A model generated the notes under the pieces. That model was not told the origin of the DNA, ran no database searches, and saw nothing but the letters and a program-made list of their open reading frames with translations. A program made the translations under genes and the position numbers. From positions 518,266,274-518,330,273 of the forward strand of contig CM046878.1 of the NCBI GenBank assembly GCA_025667525.1: a stretch of 64,000 nt of DNA, written 5' to 3'. Position 1 is the first letter of the stretch. Every line of letters starts with the position of its first letter. The stretch is from Glebionis coronaria (lineage: Eukaryota; Streptophyta; Magnoliopsida; Asterales; Asteraceae). This document shows, piece after piece, positions 34,796-47,346 of the stretch.

Positions 34796-34804
34796 ATGAA
34801 AAAA

Positions 34805-35539
34805 ATAGTGTTAGTGTTTAAAAAGCGTTGTCACGTATGTTACAGCATGAAGATTGATATGGTATCATTTTTTGTGAAATGTGGTAAACCAAAATAAAAG
34901 TGATCGATGTCGTAAGACTAAAAGATAATGTAGAAGTGAGCATAACTTTCATTTTATTTATATATAAAAGGTAAATTAAAACGTCAACTTTTTTGGGATG
35001 ATAACCACGGCATGAGAAACCACGACACCAACCTTGAAGTAGTGCCTCAAGAATTTTACTGGCTGAAAAGGTATGGCGCAAGAGAATGACGCAACCATAC
35101 CATTTACTCTAAAGAATTTGCTAAACGTTAGGTTTTGTATAAAACATTAGAACAGCATTGTGTGATTGTACAATATTGACACTGGAAAAAACGTCGTGCC
35201 TCGGTGTTGGCCAGCGTGACCACACCGTCATCATGTGCGTGGAAGACGGCGTCCCCCTGTCCACGGGCGTGGAAACCTTTATTAAAAAAAAAATCATTTT
35301 ACCCCCTTTTAACATTTATACTTAAAACCTCCAACTATTTTTTGACCAAATTACACCCCCAAGGCGTATAGCCTTTGGGATTGATATTTTTCAAAAAAAA
35401 ATTGTTTTCTTGTGTCCAACGGCTATATAGCCGTTTGAATTAAAAAATTTTAATTTTTTTTTCAAAACACCTGTATATATTCAAAGTTTCATTTATTTTT
35501 CATTTTAACAAACAAAAATTATTACACACTCACAAAATA
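34805..35539. other. Spacer and 5' flank of the Harbinger transposase remnant
   Basis: No gene is seen. A possible Harbinger left end is TTA at 35147 followed by GAACAGCATTGTGTG. The match to the proposed right end near 48111 is weak. Confidence 0.35.
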
Positions 35540-36372
35540 ATGGCGTACCAATATTCCGCATTTGACATTGATGATGAAACCGACATTGAAATGTTGGTTA
35601 GCGCGTACAATTACTTGCAAGAACAATAAAACAAACCCCGACTCACCCGAAATGTTATTGAACGTGATCGTGAGAATGCCGAAGCTCGATTGATGGCGGA
35701 TTACTTTGTCGATAATTGTAAGTATTCGTTACACATTTTTCGTAAAAAATATCGTATGAGGTCGAACATTATTTTTAAAAACTGTCCATGATATTGAAAA
35801 TTATACGGCGGATCCTCTTCCAAAACACTTTGATTACTTTAGAGTTCGGCCCAATGCTACCGGTCGAATGAGTGCAAATGTTATTCTCAAATGCACTGCC
35901 TCCATACGCCAACTGGCATACGGCAACGTGCCCGACCAGTTTGATGAATATTTACAGTTGGCCGAACGTACTGTTAATGAAAGTTTGTTTTTCTTTAATG
36001 TATTATGGATTTGTACATGAACCACTATTTGAGAAAACCAACTCTTGAAGACGTTCATAAGATTTATACGAGGCATAATAATGTTCATGGTTTCCCGGGA
36101 ATGCTTGGTAGCATTATATGCACTGGGAATGGAGGAATTTTCCAGTATCATGGCAGGGACAATACAGGAGGGGTGATAAGAAATACCCAACAATTATACT
36201 TGAAGCAGTTGCTTCTCACGATTTGTGGATTTGGCATGCGTTTTTTGGTGTAGCATGTGCAAATAATGATATAAATGTTTTAGACGTTTCTCCGTTATTT
36301 GACGACCTTCTTAATGACGTGGCACCTATAGCTCCGTTTAGAGTAAATGGGGTTACGTTTCAGAACGGGTAT
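35540..36372 (+). pseudogene. PIF/Harbinger DDE transposase, 5' part (split by gypsy element)
   Basis: The start is MAYQYSAFDIDD, with a stop TAA about 30 codons in. Later segments fit the plant Harbinger-type nuclease: PRLTRNVIERDRENAEARL, RPNATGRMSANVILKCTAS, QLAYGNVPDQFDEYLQLAER, YLRKPTLEDV, then FPGMLGSI, a frameshift near 36112, then YPTIILEAVASHDLWIWHAF, NNDINVLDVSPLF and PFRVNGVTFQNGY. The first catalytic Asp, normally after GSI, is lost at the frameshift. The second (HDLW/NNDIN) is kept. Coding continues at 47352 beyond the 11-kb gypsy insertion. Confidence 0.85.
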
Positions 36373-36959
36373 TGATGATGTATAATCCCCAACCGGGTCA
36401 TGAACCCGACCCACGGGTACTACCCGCATCCGGCCTGTTACTAATGGGTTGGATTAATATCATTTGAGCTTATGGGCTTCGAATGAACAGTGACCACATG
36501 CATGCATACGGCCCACGGCCCGACACGGCCGGTACAGGGTTAGACAGAATCATACTCTTATTATGATTAGGATTTACCCCAAAGAAGAGGATATACACTC
36601 ACCATAATTAGAAGATAACAATCAATCTAATTCTGGTACTTATCCTTTCCTTGGGGCCGAAGCATCAGTGATAGCCCATTAGGGTTTCACTTCCTATATA
36701 AGGAACCCCCAAGGGTTCCACAAAGGTATCACATTCTACACACTCTCAACTCTCATCCGATTCTTAAACCCTAGCCGATTACTTACTCTCACGTCGGAGT
36801 CTAATCGTGGGATACATTCCCACGGTAAGCCTAACGCGTGTTGTTTTAGTGTGCAAGATCCCAACCAGATATTTCACTTGGTGTAGGAGCCGGAACCCAG
36901 ACAACCCGAATTAAGCCTAATTCAGGCCTAGCAAGGATCATCCAACTTTTGTATCAACA
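36373..36959 (+). repeat. 5' LTR of the Tat element
   Basis: It starts TGATGATG and ends CAACA, with a TATA box TATATAAG at 36695-36702. It contains CGATTACTTACTCTCACG, shared with the remnant LTR at 17954. Confidence 0.95.
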
Positions 36960-36962
36960 AGT

Positions 36963-36980
36963 TGGCGCCATCCGTGGGAC
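36963..36980 (+). other. Primer binding site, tRNA-Asp-like
   Basis: TGGCGCC at 36963-36969 follows the LTR by three bases. It matches the first bases complementary to plant tRNA-Asp; the following ATCCGTGGGA is only partly like it. Confidence 0.6.
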
Positions 36981-37022
36981 CTATACACTAAGCTAGAACA
37001 AGTTTCTTCTCGATCTCTTTCA

Positions 37023-39505
37023 ATGACGAAAGGACATCCGCAAGGAAATCCCAGGAACACGAATCCTGCGAACCGGAAGTCCACAGGGGACGGGATACTC
37101 ATTCCCACTCAGTCCCCTAGCAACCAAACTGGTGGACCAAATAACCGAAGTGTTTTTCAGTCCCTGGATGTGATAGGAACGTCTTCTATCACCCCACCAC
37201 CTACCTCGACCCTGGACAACCCTGATCCAGGGAGTACGCCTAAGCCCCCTAACAAGGAGCCGCGCAGGCCATCGACCGAGGAAGAAGTGGAAGTCGAACC
37301 ACTTAGTGAGGAAGACCTGGCTCGAGTTCTTACGCAGAACTTCGAGAGGATCGTCCCAAGAATCGCGTCCAGGTTGAACCTAGGGAGGAACCTCCAATCT
37401 AGGCTCAACTTTGGCAGAGCCAGACCCGGCACCTCTCCTCAGACTCAAAAGAAGAAGAGGGAACGACCCCAGGAACGAAACCTCTTTGAGGAAACCCCTC
37501 AACCTAGGAATGTGTTCAAACGTATAGGGGATCGTGTTAAGAAGGAACTACTACAATCTCGTGAGGAGGGAGATAGGTCTGACGATTCAGCCGAACGGCC
37601 AGATCTGGAGTTAACTAGAACTAATCGCCGCACAAGCGTGTGGGATAGGATGAATATCGGGAAGAAGGCTCCTAGCTCTTCTCACAAGAGCGATCCTTAG
37701 CCAAGGAGTGGGGCACCGCCCCTTCCCCCGGTCCATCAGGAGAGGATTCGGATGACCATCCACCCAAGCGTCGCCGACCTAGGCGTACTCCTCCACCGCC
37801 GCCAGACGATGAAGGGTACTACGGTGGCCCCTATTATCGTGAGGCGGAAGATGAAGATCTCTCCCGCCCATGGTGTGATCCTAATCTCACCCGTCCATGG
37901 TGTGATCCCAGGGAAGATCCTTTTACTCTCCGCATACGAAATTACTCCGAGGATAAAAAGCGTCGCATGCTGGCGTGCGTCAAGACTTATGATGGGTCGG
38001 GTGATCCGGATGATCACCTAAAGATATTTGACACGCAGGCGAAAATCGAACGATGGCCCATGCCTATATGGTGCCAGATGTTCAATTCAACCTTGATCGG
38101 CAATGCTCGTGATTGGTTTGAGGGACTTCCTCCCCGAAGCATTGATAGCTTCACTGAACTGCGTACTACGTTAAAAAACAATTATACTCAGCGAAAGAAG
38201 TATAATAGGGACCCGGTCTCATTGGCAACCGTCAAGCAACGGCCTGGGGAATCTACGGAGGCCTTCACCGAACGCTTCAATGACGAGTGCACGTGCACAA
38301 AGACAATGCCGGAACTTCTAAAAATTTCCGATTATATGCATACCATAACAGACAGGGAATTAATTAGACGCCTCAACGACAAGCGACCAGAGAGGTATGA
38401 CGATCTCATAGAAAGGGTCAGGAACTTTATAGAAGGAGAAACCGCGGTAGCCGCGGCCTATCCTACAAAGGGAAACAATTATCGGTCAAACGACCAGTCC
38501 AGGAGACAGTCGGGTGGTCAAAACAACCAAAGCAGTGGAAGGGGCTCGGACTACAAGAGCCAAAACAAAGGAGGGCGGTCGGAGGACAAGTTTACCCCCT
38601 TAAAAATGTCTTACCGGGAGATCCTGCTGACAGAAGGGGCCAACTTCCCGAGACCTCCCCCAATGACGAATCCGGTGGACCGTCGTCAGGGAAATCACTT
38701 CTGTGAATTCCACAACGACAAGGGCCACGACACGGAGGAATGTATCCAGCTCAAGAAGCACATTGAGTCACTGATCAAGTCAGGCAAACTCAAATATTTG
38801 GTCAAGGATTGGAAGGACGGAAAGGATAACAAGAAGCACGATAAGAAGGATCCCCAAAAGGACAAACCTTCGACTATATATATGATCCAATCCTGGCAGC
38901 GCCGCACAAAGCAGAAGATTAGTCAAAAATTTTCATGCGGCAGAGAAATCTCACTCCCTCCCATCACGGCAAGCGACGTGACCGATGCACCTCTCACAAT
39001 TGAGGTAAGCATTGGAACACACAATGTTCGCCGTATGTATGTGGATGGAGGGCCATCGGCGGAAGTACTATACGAACACTGTTTCGTACAACTACGACCA
39101 AAAATAAGAAGCCAATTAGTACCGGCCACGTCGTCGCTCATCGGCTTTAGTGGAGACACCATCTGGCCAATAGGACAGTTGCGTCTGCTAGTAACCATTG
39201 GGAATGAAGAGCATTCCACCACGGCGTGGATGAACTTTATGGTGATACGCTCACACTCTCCATATAATGGGATAATAGGAAGACCAGGTATCCTGGCCAT
39301 ACGAGCAGTACCCTCCACAGCTTACGGAATGATTAAATTCCCTGTGGAAGGAGGAATTGTCACCATCTATAACTCAATCATGCCATCATCCGAATGTCAT
39401 GCCGTGGCAACACCAGTCCTACCGGTCCCCGCCAAGGAAGGATCACCACCCCCAACTGGAGGGTGGCAATCCATCCTGATTATCCGGAACAAGAGGTGTC
39501 CATAG
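37023..39505 (+). pseudogene. Tat element gag-protease region, frameshifted
   Basis: Frame 3 (37023-37700) holds a proline- and acid-rich gag N-terminus. The frame then shifts near 37690 and frame 2 continues open to 39505. Gag core marks are KTYDGSGDPDDHLKIF, NARDWFEGLP, and ESTEAFTERFNDE. A C-H-H-C-like zinc motif (CEFHNDKGHDTEEC) follows. The aspartic protease segment reads YVDGGPSAEVLY, then IIGRPGILA. A lone shift separates this frame from pol near 39460. Gag forms the virus-like particle and the protease processes the polyprotein. Confidence 0.88.
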
Positions 39506-42500
39506 GAGGAACACTCTCGGATAGCGGCAAGAGGGCCATGTGTTCTCTTCTAAAAGCAAACTTGGATGTATTCGCATGGGAGCCCAAGCATATGACGGGT
39601 GTGTCGCGTGCGATAGCAGAACATAAACTCCAAATCCGCCAGGGATATCCTCCAGTTAAGCAAAAGAAGCGTGGTCAAGCACCAGAACGCAACCAAGTAA
39701 TACTGGATGAAGTACGAAAATTAGTGGATGCAGGAATTATGCGCGAAGGATACTACCACGAGTGGTTATCCAACCCAGTCATGGTCAAGAAGCATGACGG
39801 GAGCTGGCACATGTGTGTGGACTTCACAGACCTGAATAAAGCTTGTCCACAGGACTGCTATCCGTTACCAGAGATTGATTGGAAGGTGGAATCCCTACGT
39901 GGATATCCTTTTAAGTGCTTCTTAGACGCATACAAAGGATACCACCATATCCAGATGGCGGAAGAGGACGCGGAGAAGACGACGTTTCATACTAGTCAGG
40001 GCGTATACTGTTATACAAAAATGCCATTCGGACTAAAGAACGTCGGGGCAACATATCAACGACTTGTTGACAAAGCCTTCGACTCACAGATATGCCGCAA
40101 CCTTGAGGTCTACGTGGACGATCTAGTCATCAGAAGTCATACGGAGGAGGCAGTTCTCCGTGACGTCCAAGAGACGTTGACACATTCAAGGAGTATTAAT
40201 ATGAAACTGAATCCAAAAAAATGCACGTTTAGTGCGGTTAAAGGGATGTTCCTTGGATACATGATCGATCCAAATGGGATCAAACCTTGCCTAGAAAAGA
40301 CGGACGCGGTGATACAGTTACCATCTACTCAGACGCAAAAAGAGGTACAATCATTAAATGGAAAGCTGGTCGGGCTAAACAGGTTCTTGTCGAAGTCCGC
40401 GGAGAAGTCACTCTCCCTATTCAAAACACTCAAGAAGTGTATCAGGAAGGGAGATTTCCGTTGGACAAAGGAAGCTGGGGAAGCTTTTGGTCAGCTTAAA
40501 CAACACCTCGCAGCCCTTCCCATGCTAGTGGCACCCCGACCTAAGGAAGAGCTCATCAGGTATCTGTCGGTTACACATGGAGCAATAAGTGCGGTATTTA
40601 TGACGGATAGGGACACAGTCCAAACTCCGGTCTACTTCATAAGTAGAACACTACAAGGGTCGGAGTTGAATTATTCCTCTATGGAGAAATTGGTTCTGGC
40701 ATTAGTTTTCACCACAAAACGGTTACGCTGGTACTTTTAGGCGCAACCAATTGTGGTTATTACTGATCAACCAATAAAACAAATCATCTCCAGACCAGAC
40801 GTGGCCGGTAGGCTACAGAAGTGGAGCATTCTGTTGGGAGAGCATAACACCTCTTATAGACCAAGGACAGCGGTCAAATGCCAAATCTTGGCAGATTTCT
40901 AAATAGAGAAGCCAGATGAGGACGGACCAGTCGTACAACGAGAGGAAACTCCAGTAGAGCCATGGGTCTTGTTTACTGACGGATCCTCATGCACGGACGG
41001 GTCAGGAGCTGGCCTCATCCTTACGAATCCGGAAGGAATGGAGTTTACCTACGCCCTGTGTTTTGAATTCACAACCACTAATAATGAGGCAGAATATGAA
41101 GCGTTGATTGCGGGTTTAAAAATCGCCGCTAGAATGGGAGTCCGCAACCTTGAGGCTTACGTGGACTCACGGCTTGTCGCGAACCACATTCTAGGGGGTT
41201 ACGTAGCCAAAGAGGATAACATGGTTCGATATTTGGAGAAAGTCAAGTCACTCATCGCTACTTTCAGCAAGTTTTCTATCAAACATGTACCAAAAGGTGA
41301 AAATAAGAAGGCGGACGCTCTTAGCAAGATTGCGTCTACAAGTTTCGCCCACTTATCCAAGCAAGTCTTGGTAGAAATACTAAAGGAAAAGTCTATAACG
41401 GAAGGGGAAGTCGCAGCTATAGTTGAGGAAAATGGACCTACATGGATGACCCCGATCATCAGCTATTTAACTGACGAAACCCTTCCAGATGAGGAAAAGG
41501 CGACACGACGTATCAGAAGGAAGTCGCAACACTTTGAGCTTCGAGAAGGTATCCTTTACAAGCGCTCCTTCTTACAACCGTGGTTGCGGTGTGTTGGGAC
41601 GCACCAGGCTACTTATATGATCAGTGAGATACATGAAGGGCTATGCGGTATGCACGCTGGTCCCCGATCTATAGTGGCACAAGCTCTATGCATAGGATAT
41701 TATTGGCCTACTATGCATAGGGATGCACGCGACATGATTCGTAAATGCAGTGACTGCCAAGTGCACAGACTAGTACCGCGACATCCGTAGTAGGAACTGA
41801 CACCCATCACGTCTCCATGGCCATTCTATAAGTGGGGGATAGACATTGCAGGACCTTTCCCCGTGGCTGCAGGGGTAGTTAAGTTCTTGATTGTCGCAAT
41901 GGACTACTTCACACGATGGATAGAAGCTAAAGCGGTTAAATCCATTACGGGCAAGCAGGTTAAAAAGTTTGTATGGGAAAACATTGTGTGCCATTTTGGC
42001 TTGCCAAGAGAAATCATCTCGGACAACGGGAAGCAGTTTGCGGATAACCCATTCAAGGACTGGTGCGCAACATTGAATATCACGTGGCGCTTCGCATCTG
42101 TTAAACACCCGCAGACAAATGGTCTTGTGGAACGAGCAAATAGAAGCTTGGGTGAAGGCATCAAGGCACTCTTGGATGAACGAAGTGCCAAATGGGTAGA
42201 CGAGCTGCCAAATGTTCTATGGGTGCATAGGACTATGATTAAAACAACCAATGGGGACACTCCATTTGCGCTAGCCTACGGGACTGAAGCTGTTATACCA
42301 GCAGAAATTGGAATGTCGACTATCCGCACAGCGAAGGTTAATGTCGTCACGAACGACGAGCAACTCCGGATTAATCTGGACTTGTTGGAGGAAAAAAGAG
42401 AAATAGCGGCTATCAATGAGGCCAAGTCCAAAGCACGTATGCAGGCTTATTACGACGCCAAGGTTAAATGTGTTTCCTTTCGACCGGGAGATTTTGTTTA

Positions 42501-42675
42501 TCGTGCCAACGAGGCAAGTCGAGCGGAGAATACAGGAAAGCTGGGCCCCAAGTGGGAAGGGTCGTATGAGGTTACAAAAGCTTTAGGACGGGGCGCGTAC
42601 AAGTTGCGTGACATGGATGGCCGCGACCTGGAACGAACGTGGAATATCTGCAATCTTAAAAGATGCTATCTTTGA
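39394..42675 (+). pseudogene. Tat element pol (RT, two RNase H domains, integrase) with stop codons
   Basis: All parts are in frame 1. The reverse transcriptase has CVDFTDLNKACPQD, PFGLKNVGATYQRL and the YVDD box at 40111-40122. RNase H 1 follows to about 40910. An extra, Tat-type RNase H begins LFTDGSSCTDGSGAG at about 40966, with NNEAEYEALIAGL. Integrase has an H-H-C-C zinc finger (about 41631-41760) and a core with IDIAGPF, DYFTRWIEAK, SDNGKQF and HPQTNGLVERANR. In-frame stops are TAG at 40738, TAA near 40900, and TAG TAG at 41788-41793. Without them the frame is open from about 39460 to 42675. The element cannot move on its own. Confidence 0.92.
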
Positions 42676-43417
42676 AAGGCTACGGCTTCCGCAAGGACAC
42701 TTCGCTATAGTTGGCTTCAATGAAGATCCATGTATTCTCTTTTGTTTTGTTTTTCATGCTTTCTAGGTTCCCTTTGTTTTTAGGATTTCCCATTCTTGTC
42801 AAAACAAAAATCGTAAACGTTCTAATAAAATGTCGTGGTGCCTAGCTAGCTCCACGACTCATTCTTGTGCAAATTATTGTCATGTCTTTTAAGTTCTATG
42901 TGCAAATTATTATTGTATAGATTTAGTTGTTATTGCTATAGTGTGCTATCTCTTATCTATATGCATTCATTCAAAACCGTACATGTACTATTCGCCTCCA
43001 GGCAGGGTAAGAGGATTAAGTGAACCTAATAATTCAACTTGTCGCATAAGAGGGATGCAACCCCAGTGGCGTGGATCATGTATCCTTACTAGACACCTTC
43101 TTTACAAGACGTTGTAATAAGTTTCCATAGGCCACGCTCACGTAGTGCTTTGCATGGTAAAGACGCACGCCGCACGTCTAATAAAATATAGACTTTGTTG
43201 TATTCTGGGTAAGACGTGACATGTCATGCAATGTAGATACATGATATCTAAAGAAAATACACAAGTTTCAAATTCAAAACACAAAGTAACCGTGGTCATC
43301 ACGGACTTACATAAACATAACGAGTTATAACAATATTGTCAGTTCTAGCCGTATACATACACGGACGAATAAAGGCACAAATGTTTACAATGTAAATTAC
43401 AAAGGAGGTAAGAACTC
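42676..43417. other. Tat element spacer between pol and antisense gene
   Basis: No coding signal is seen. It is part of the long 3' region usual for Tat/Ogre-type elements. Confidence 0.6.
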
Positions 43418-46273
43418 TCATATCTCTCTCTTCCCTTCTGCAATCAAGGTACAGAGGACCTCACCGCGAGCATCTTTTCCACCCTGTGCCCTGGTCATGT
43501 TAGCATCCAACGCCTCGGCTAACAGCTTCTCACCTTTCATTACCTTCGAAACAGAGTCGTAGGTGGGCAGGGTCAGGTGGATGGGATCGGCTGTGAGCTT
43601 GGACATTATCACCTCATTGGGAGCATCCTTCAGCGACTCTATCTCGTCTAGGAATGGGTGCTGGATTTCCCCAAGGGCGGCCATCGATGCGGTCATCTTC
43701 TCTTCAGCTAGAGGATTATGGTAGGCATGTTGGGTAATGTCTTCCTTCTTGCTTATTAGCTCCGCAGCTTTGGTCAACCCCTCGTGCCTACCACGGTCAA
43801 TGTCATCCGATACAACATCAGCAAAAGCCTGCAACAAGTAAGGAGCCTCCGTTACCTTGCTCACGACAAGCCGCATTCCCTGGCCAACCATCCATCTACG
43901 CCCAGCTATGGCTGTAAGCAAGGGAGGGCACAACACTTCGGCGCAGTCCGTTGCCATTCTGCTCAGTTCTCCCTCAGCTACCGCAGCTCGCTCTTCCAAA
44001 GTAGTCTGTGCATAGGTAAGTTCATCCTTAAGCATGTCGCGTTCCTGAGCAATGGTGAAGGCTTGTACTGTTACGGCTTTAGTGGCGGCTTCGGCTGCGG
44101 ATACATATAAATAATACTTGAAATTACTACAAGACGATATGGGTCTTATATGAGCAAACAGAGTAAGTTCATCCTTAAGCATGTCGCGTTCCTGAGCAAT
44201 GGTGAAGGCTTGTACTGTTACGGCTTTAGTGGCGGCTTCGGTTGCGGATACATATAAATAATACTTGAAATTACTACAAGACGATATGGGTCTTATATGA
44301 GCAAATGAGTATCAATAGAAGCGTGTACCTTCTCACTGGAAGCAGCTAGGAGGGCCTCCAGTTCAGCAATGCGTTCCTCGCGTGTATTGGCATGGTGGGC
44401 TTGTTCCTTGACTGTTGATTCCGCTACGACTAAAGCTGCCTGCAGAGATGTGATAGTCTTCTCATGCTTTTCCACCAGTTCCTCTCGGTCAGCAATCTTC
44501 CTATCAGCACGGCTCACGTTGGCCAAAGCTTTTTCCAGGCGGCACCGTAGGGCCACACCAACTGTCACCTGGTGCGCGGAGGATACATCAAACTGCTCCA
44601 GCAGCGCCTCGTGCTCGAGTTCATCCAAGTCTTGTGCCAGCGCTAGAGGAGTGATGTGATCCATAAATTCTCTGCACTCGGATTTCGGCTCTAATCTTGT
44701 TAAGCTGGACAAGTTCCAGGCTGGGCGAAGGTTGGTGTCAGGTCCCTCAGGACGTGGCTCCTCTTCTTGAGTTACGGGAGGGGATGGAGGTCTCATTGAT
44801 ATCACGGGTGAGGGTTCCCTTTCCACCTCCTTCTCCTGGGCTACTATCGAAGGGTCCGCCCTGTTATTAGAACACACTTGTTAGTTTTTGTTTGTGGATT
44901 ATATCTTTTGGAGTATTGATTGGTACTTACGTAGTGCCATTCACGGGTTTCGTGATAGTAGGAGCCACGACATTCACAGGGGTAGCCTTCCAGACTTGCT
45001 CATCAACATGCAGCGAAGGGTTGACTTGGGCCGTAGAGACACTATTCCCCTCTTGGAACTGTGGATGGTCCTTCCTTAGCTTCTTTGGGGGAGCATTGTG
45101 TGCCCCTGCCCCAGCCTCCAGGTTTTTCGCTACCTTCCTGGTGGTTTTCCGCATTCTAGATTTGGGCTTTGATGGCTGAGGGGATCCAGACTCCTGTATT
45201 GTTTCATCTTCTTCACCGGTGCGATTGTTAGCTAGACTGGTGAGTTCTTCTTCTTCATCTTGGTGCGGTACGGCATCCTCCAACAGCAACTCCTCACCGT
45301 CCCCATTATGGAAGTCTAGGGGGACTTCTGGATCACGGGCTCCTCCTCATCCGACCGCTGCTCGGTTGTTTCTTCCAGAGGGATGGTCATGTTGACGGTG
45401 TCCTCTAGTAAGGGGGGTTCACCTTCTTTTAGTGGTCGTGACCCTTGAGGAACTTTGCTTGGATCGCCTTGGAGTAATAAGCCAAACAACTTCATCTCTG
45501 CGGACATATGCATACACACGGATTAGTAATTTCACAAGTACTATAAGACATGTTTGCATCTAAAGTATAGAAGACCTACCCTGCCTACGTTCGGTCAGAA
45601 ATCACGGATATCTATCCTCCCTCCCATAGTAATAGCGGCTGATCCCTACTAGGCACAGGAAGTGCTCCGGCAGGCCCCTATGGAATTCTGTACGGTTGGT
45701 GTCTAATATTTTCAAATCCTTACTACTATAGTCCTTGGACTTGGGAGGATAGTCTTTGGGTGCTCTGGTTTTGAGAACAAAAGGGATGGGGAATACTTTC
45801 TCATCTACGAAAAAATAGTGGTCGTACCAATTCTTAAGGGAATATAAGGGTTTCTTATAAGTCATGAGGGCGGATGCGGATCGTTTCTTGAACGATAGCC
45901 ACCCATTCACTAGTTGGGGAGAGTAAAAAACCCTAAATAGATTCACGGTCGGGGTTACCTCACATGTATGGCAGGTAATCTCAAACTGGTTAATCTTACA
46001 TGCCCCTATGCAGTGAAGTTGGGTTATGTGGAAGTCGTAGTATAGAAGCAGATCTACTAAGAACCTAGATAGGGGGATGCGGTAGTTAGCCGAGTCAAAT
46101 AGACGCGTATACACGCCTATCTTTCCCTTTGGAGCATCCGTAATAGCTTCACCGTCACCTGGATAGGTCGGATGTACGCTTTCAGGAATATAGTACTTAG
46201 ACAAAAAGTCTATGTATTTCTCTCCAGGCATCACGCTGAGGACATCTGTAATAAGAGGGTTATCCTTCACCAT
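43418..46273 (-). pseudogene. Antisense multi-exon ORF of Tat element (gypsy-type 'transposase_28'-like)
   Basis: The minus strand starts at the ATG at 46273. The first exon (to about 45585) encodes NPLITDVLSVMPGEKYIDFL, then RIPLSRFLVDLLLYYDFHIT, QLHCIGACKINQFEITC and TVNLFRVFY. These are typical of the domain annotated as a putative gypsy-type transposon protein (PF04195, from memory). Later exons, joined by plausible GT-AG introns, encode low-complexity then coiled-coil sequence (45497-44927, 44877-44328, 44100-43418, ending AEGKREI). Damage: a TGA near 45602 where CGA is likely, and a frameshift near 45300. Additional antisense ORFs between integrase and 3' LTR are known in Tat-lineage elements; their role is unknown. 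A TATA box lies about 155 bp upstream. Confidence 0.75.
44021..44310. repeat. 147-bp tandem duplication inside the antisense gene
   Basis: The segment beginning TTCATCCTTAAGCATGTCGC occurs at 44021 and again at 44168. Each copy contains the acceptor-side intron sequence (TATATGTATCCGCAG on the minus strand) plus the first roughly 28 codons of the last coding exon. Confidence 0.9.
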
Positions 46274-46425
46274 GTTTTATAAAAAGGATTAGAGAGGCGT
46301 GATGATCTAACCTGCGGTGGAGAAAATCCGTGGGATAAGAAGAGAAGGTAGGAAGGAACGAGCTTGAAAATGACAATGACGGAAGGAGGTATAAACTGTG
46401 TGTGTAACAGTAACACACACCAACT

Positions 46426-46434
46426 CTTTTATAG
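46426..46434 (-). promoter_or_regulatory. TATA box of the antisense gene
   Basis: The minus strand reads CTATAAAAG, about 155 bp upstream of the ATG at 46273, a normal plant core-promoter position given a short leader. Confidence 0.55.
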
Positions 46435-46746
46435 GGTTGCCTCGATTTCCAAGGTAACGTGGATGCTAGCCACGTGTAAGCCACTACGCCCATCTAACGG
46501 ATGGGATTTCTGACACTTCTGAAACGTCAGAAGGGACCCACGGGTTACTTCTTGACAATTTTACGTGGCTCAAGGGTGGGCCTTTCTGGTGCACTTTTGC
46601 AGGCATGCGTCCGGCTATTGACTACCATTAATGCATTTATTAAAGTTGTCTCGGTCGGCTTATTTTAGAGTGCGACCGTATTTGCAACAACAAGGTGTAC
46701 AGGACATTGATTAGTCTAGAGGTTACGCCTACGACTGTAACAACTA

Positions 46747-46759
46747 GACTGGGGGGACA
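46747..46759 (+). other. Polypurine tract of the Tat element
   Basis: GACTGGGGGGACA directly precedes the 3' LTR. Confidence 0.8.
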
Positions 46760-47346
46760 TGATGACGTATAGTCCCCAACCGGGTCATGAACCCGGCCCA
46801 CGGGTACTACCCGCATCCGGCCTGTTACTAATGGACTGGATTAATATCATTTGAGCTTATGAGCTTCGAATGAACAATGACCGCATGCATGCGTGCGGCC
46901 CACGGCCCGGCACGGCCGGTACAGGGTTAGACAGAATCATACTCGTATTATGATTAGGATTTACCCCAAAGAAGAGGATATACACTCACCATAACTAGAA
47001 GATAACAATCAAGCTAATTCTGGTACTTATCCTTTCCTTGGGGCTGAAGCATCAGTGACAGCCCATTAAGGTTTCACTGCCTATATAAGGAACCCCCAAG
47101 GGTTCCACAAAGGTATCACATTCTACACACTCTCAACTCTCATCCGATTCTTAAACCCTAACAGATTACTTACTCTCACGCCGGAGTCTAATCGTGGGAT
47201 ACATTCCCACGGTAAGCCTAACGCGTGTTGTTTTAGTGTGCAGGATCCCAACCAGATATTTCACTTGGTGCAGGAGCCGGAACCCAGCCAACCCGAATTA
47301 AGCCTAATTCGGGCCTAGCAAGGATCATCCAACTTTTGTATCATCA
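46760..47346 (+). repeat. 3' LTR of the Tat element
   Basis: 587 bp, TGATGACG to CATCA, the same length as the 5' LTR and about 95 % identical. Confidence 0.95.

Larger units (their letters stand above)
27002..34804. mobile_element. Pack-MULE carrying fragments of at least four host genes
   Basis: The element spans 27011-34795 (7785 bp). It is flanked by exact 9-base duplications, ATGAAAAAA, at 27002-27010 and 34796-34804. Its ends form long inverted repeats beginning GGGAAAAAGAC and containing AATTTGGTCA, ATGGTCA, GCACAACT, AACAACTCCA-like and TGACACAATATT in the same order on both sides. Between them lie intron-containing fragments of an alpha/beta-hydrolase (plus), a MATE transporter (minus), a germin-like protein (plus) and a RopGEF (minus). 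No transposase is present. Long TIRs, a 9-bp duplication and captured gene pieces are the definition of a Pack-MULE. Confidence 0.88.
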
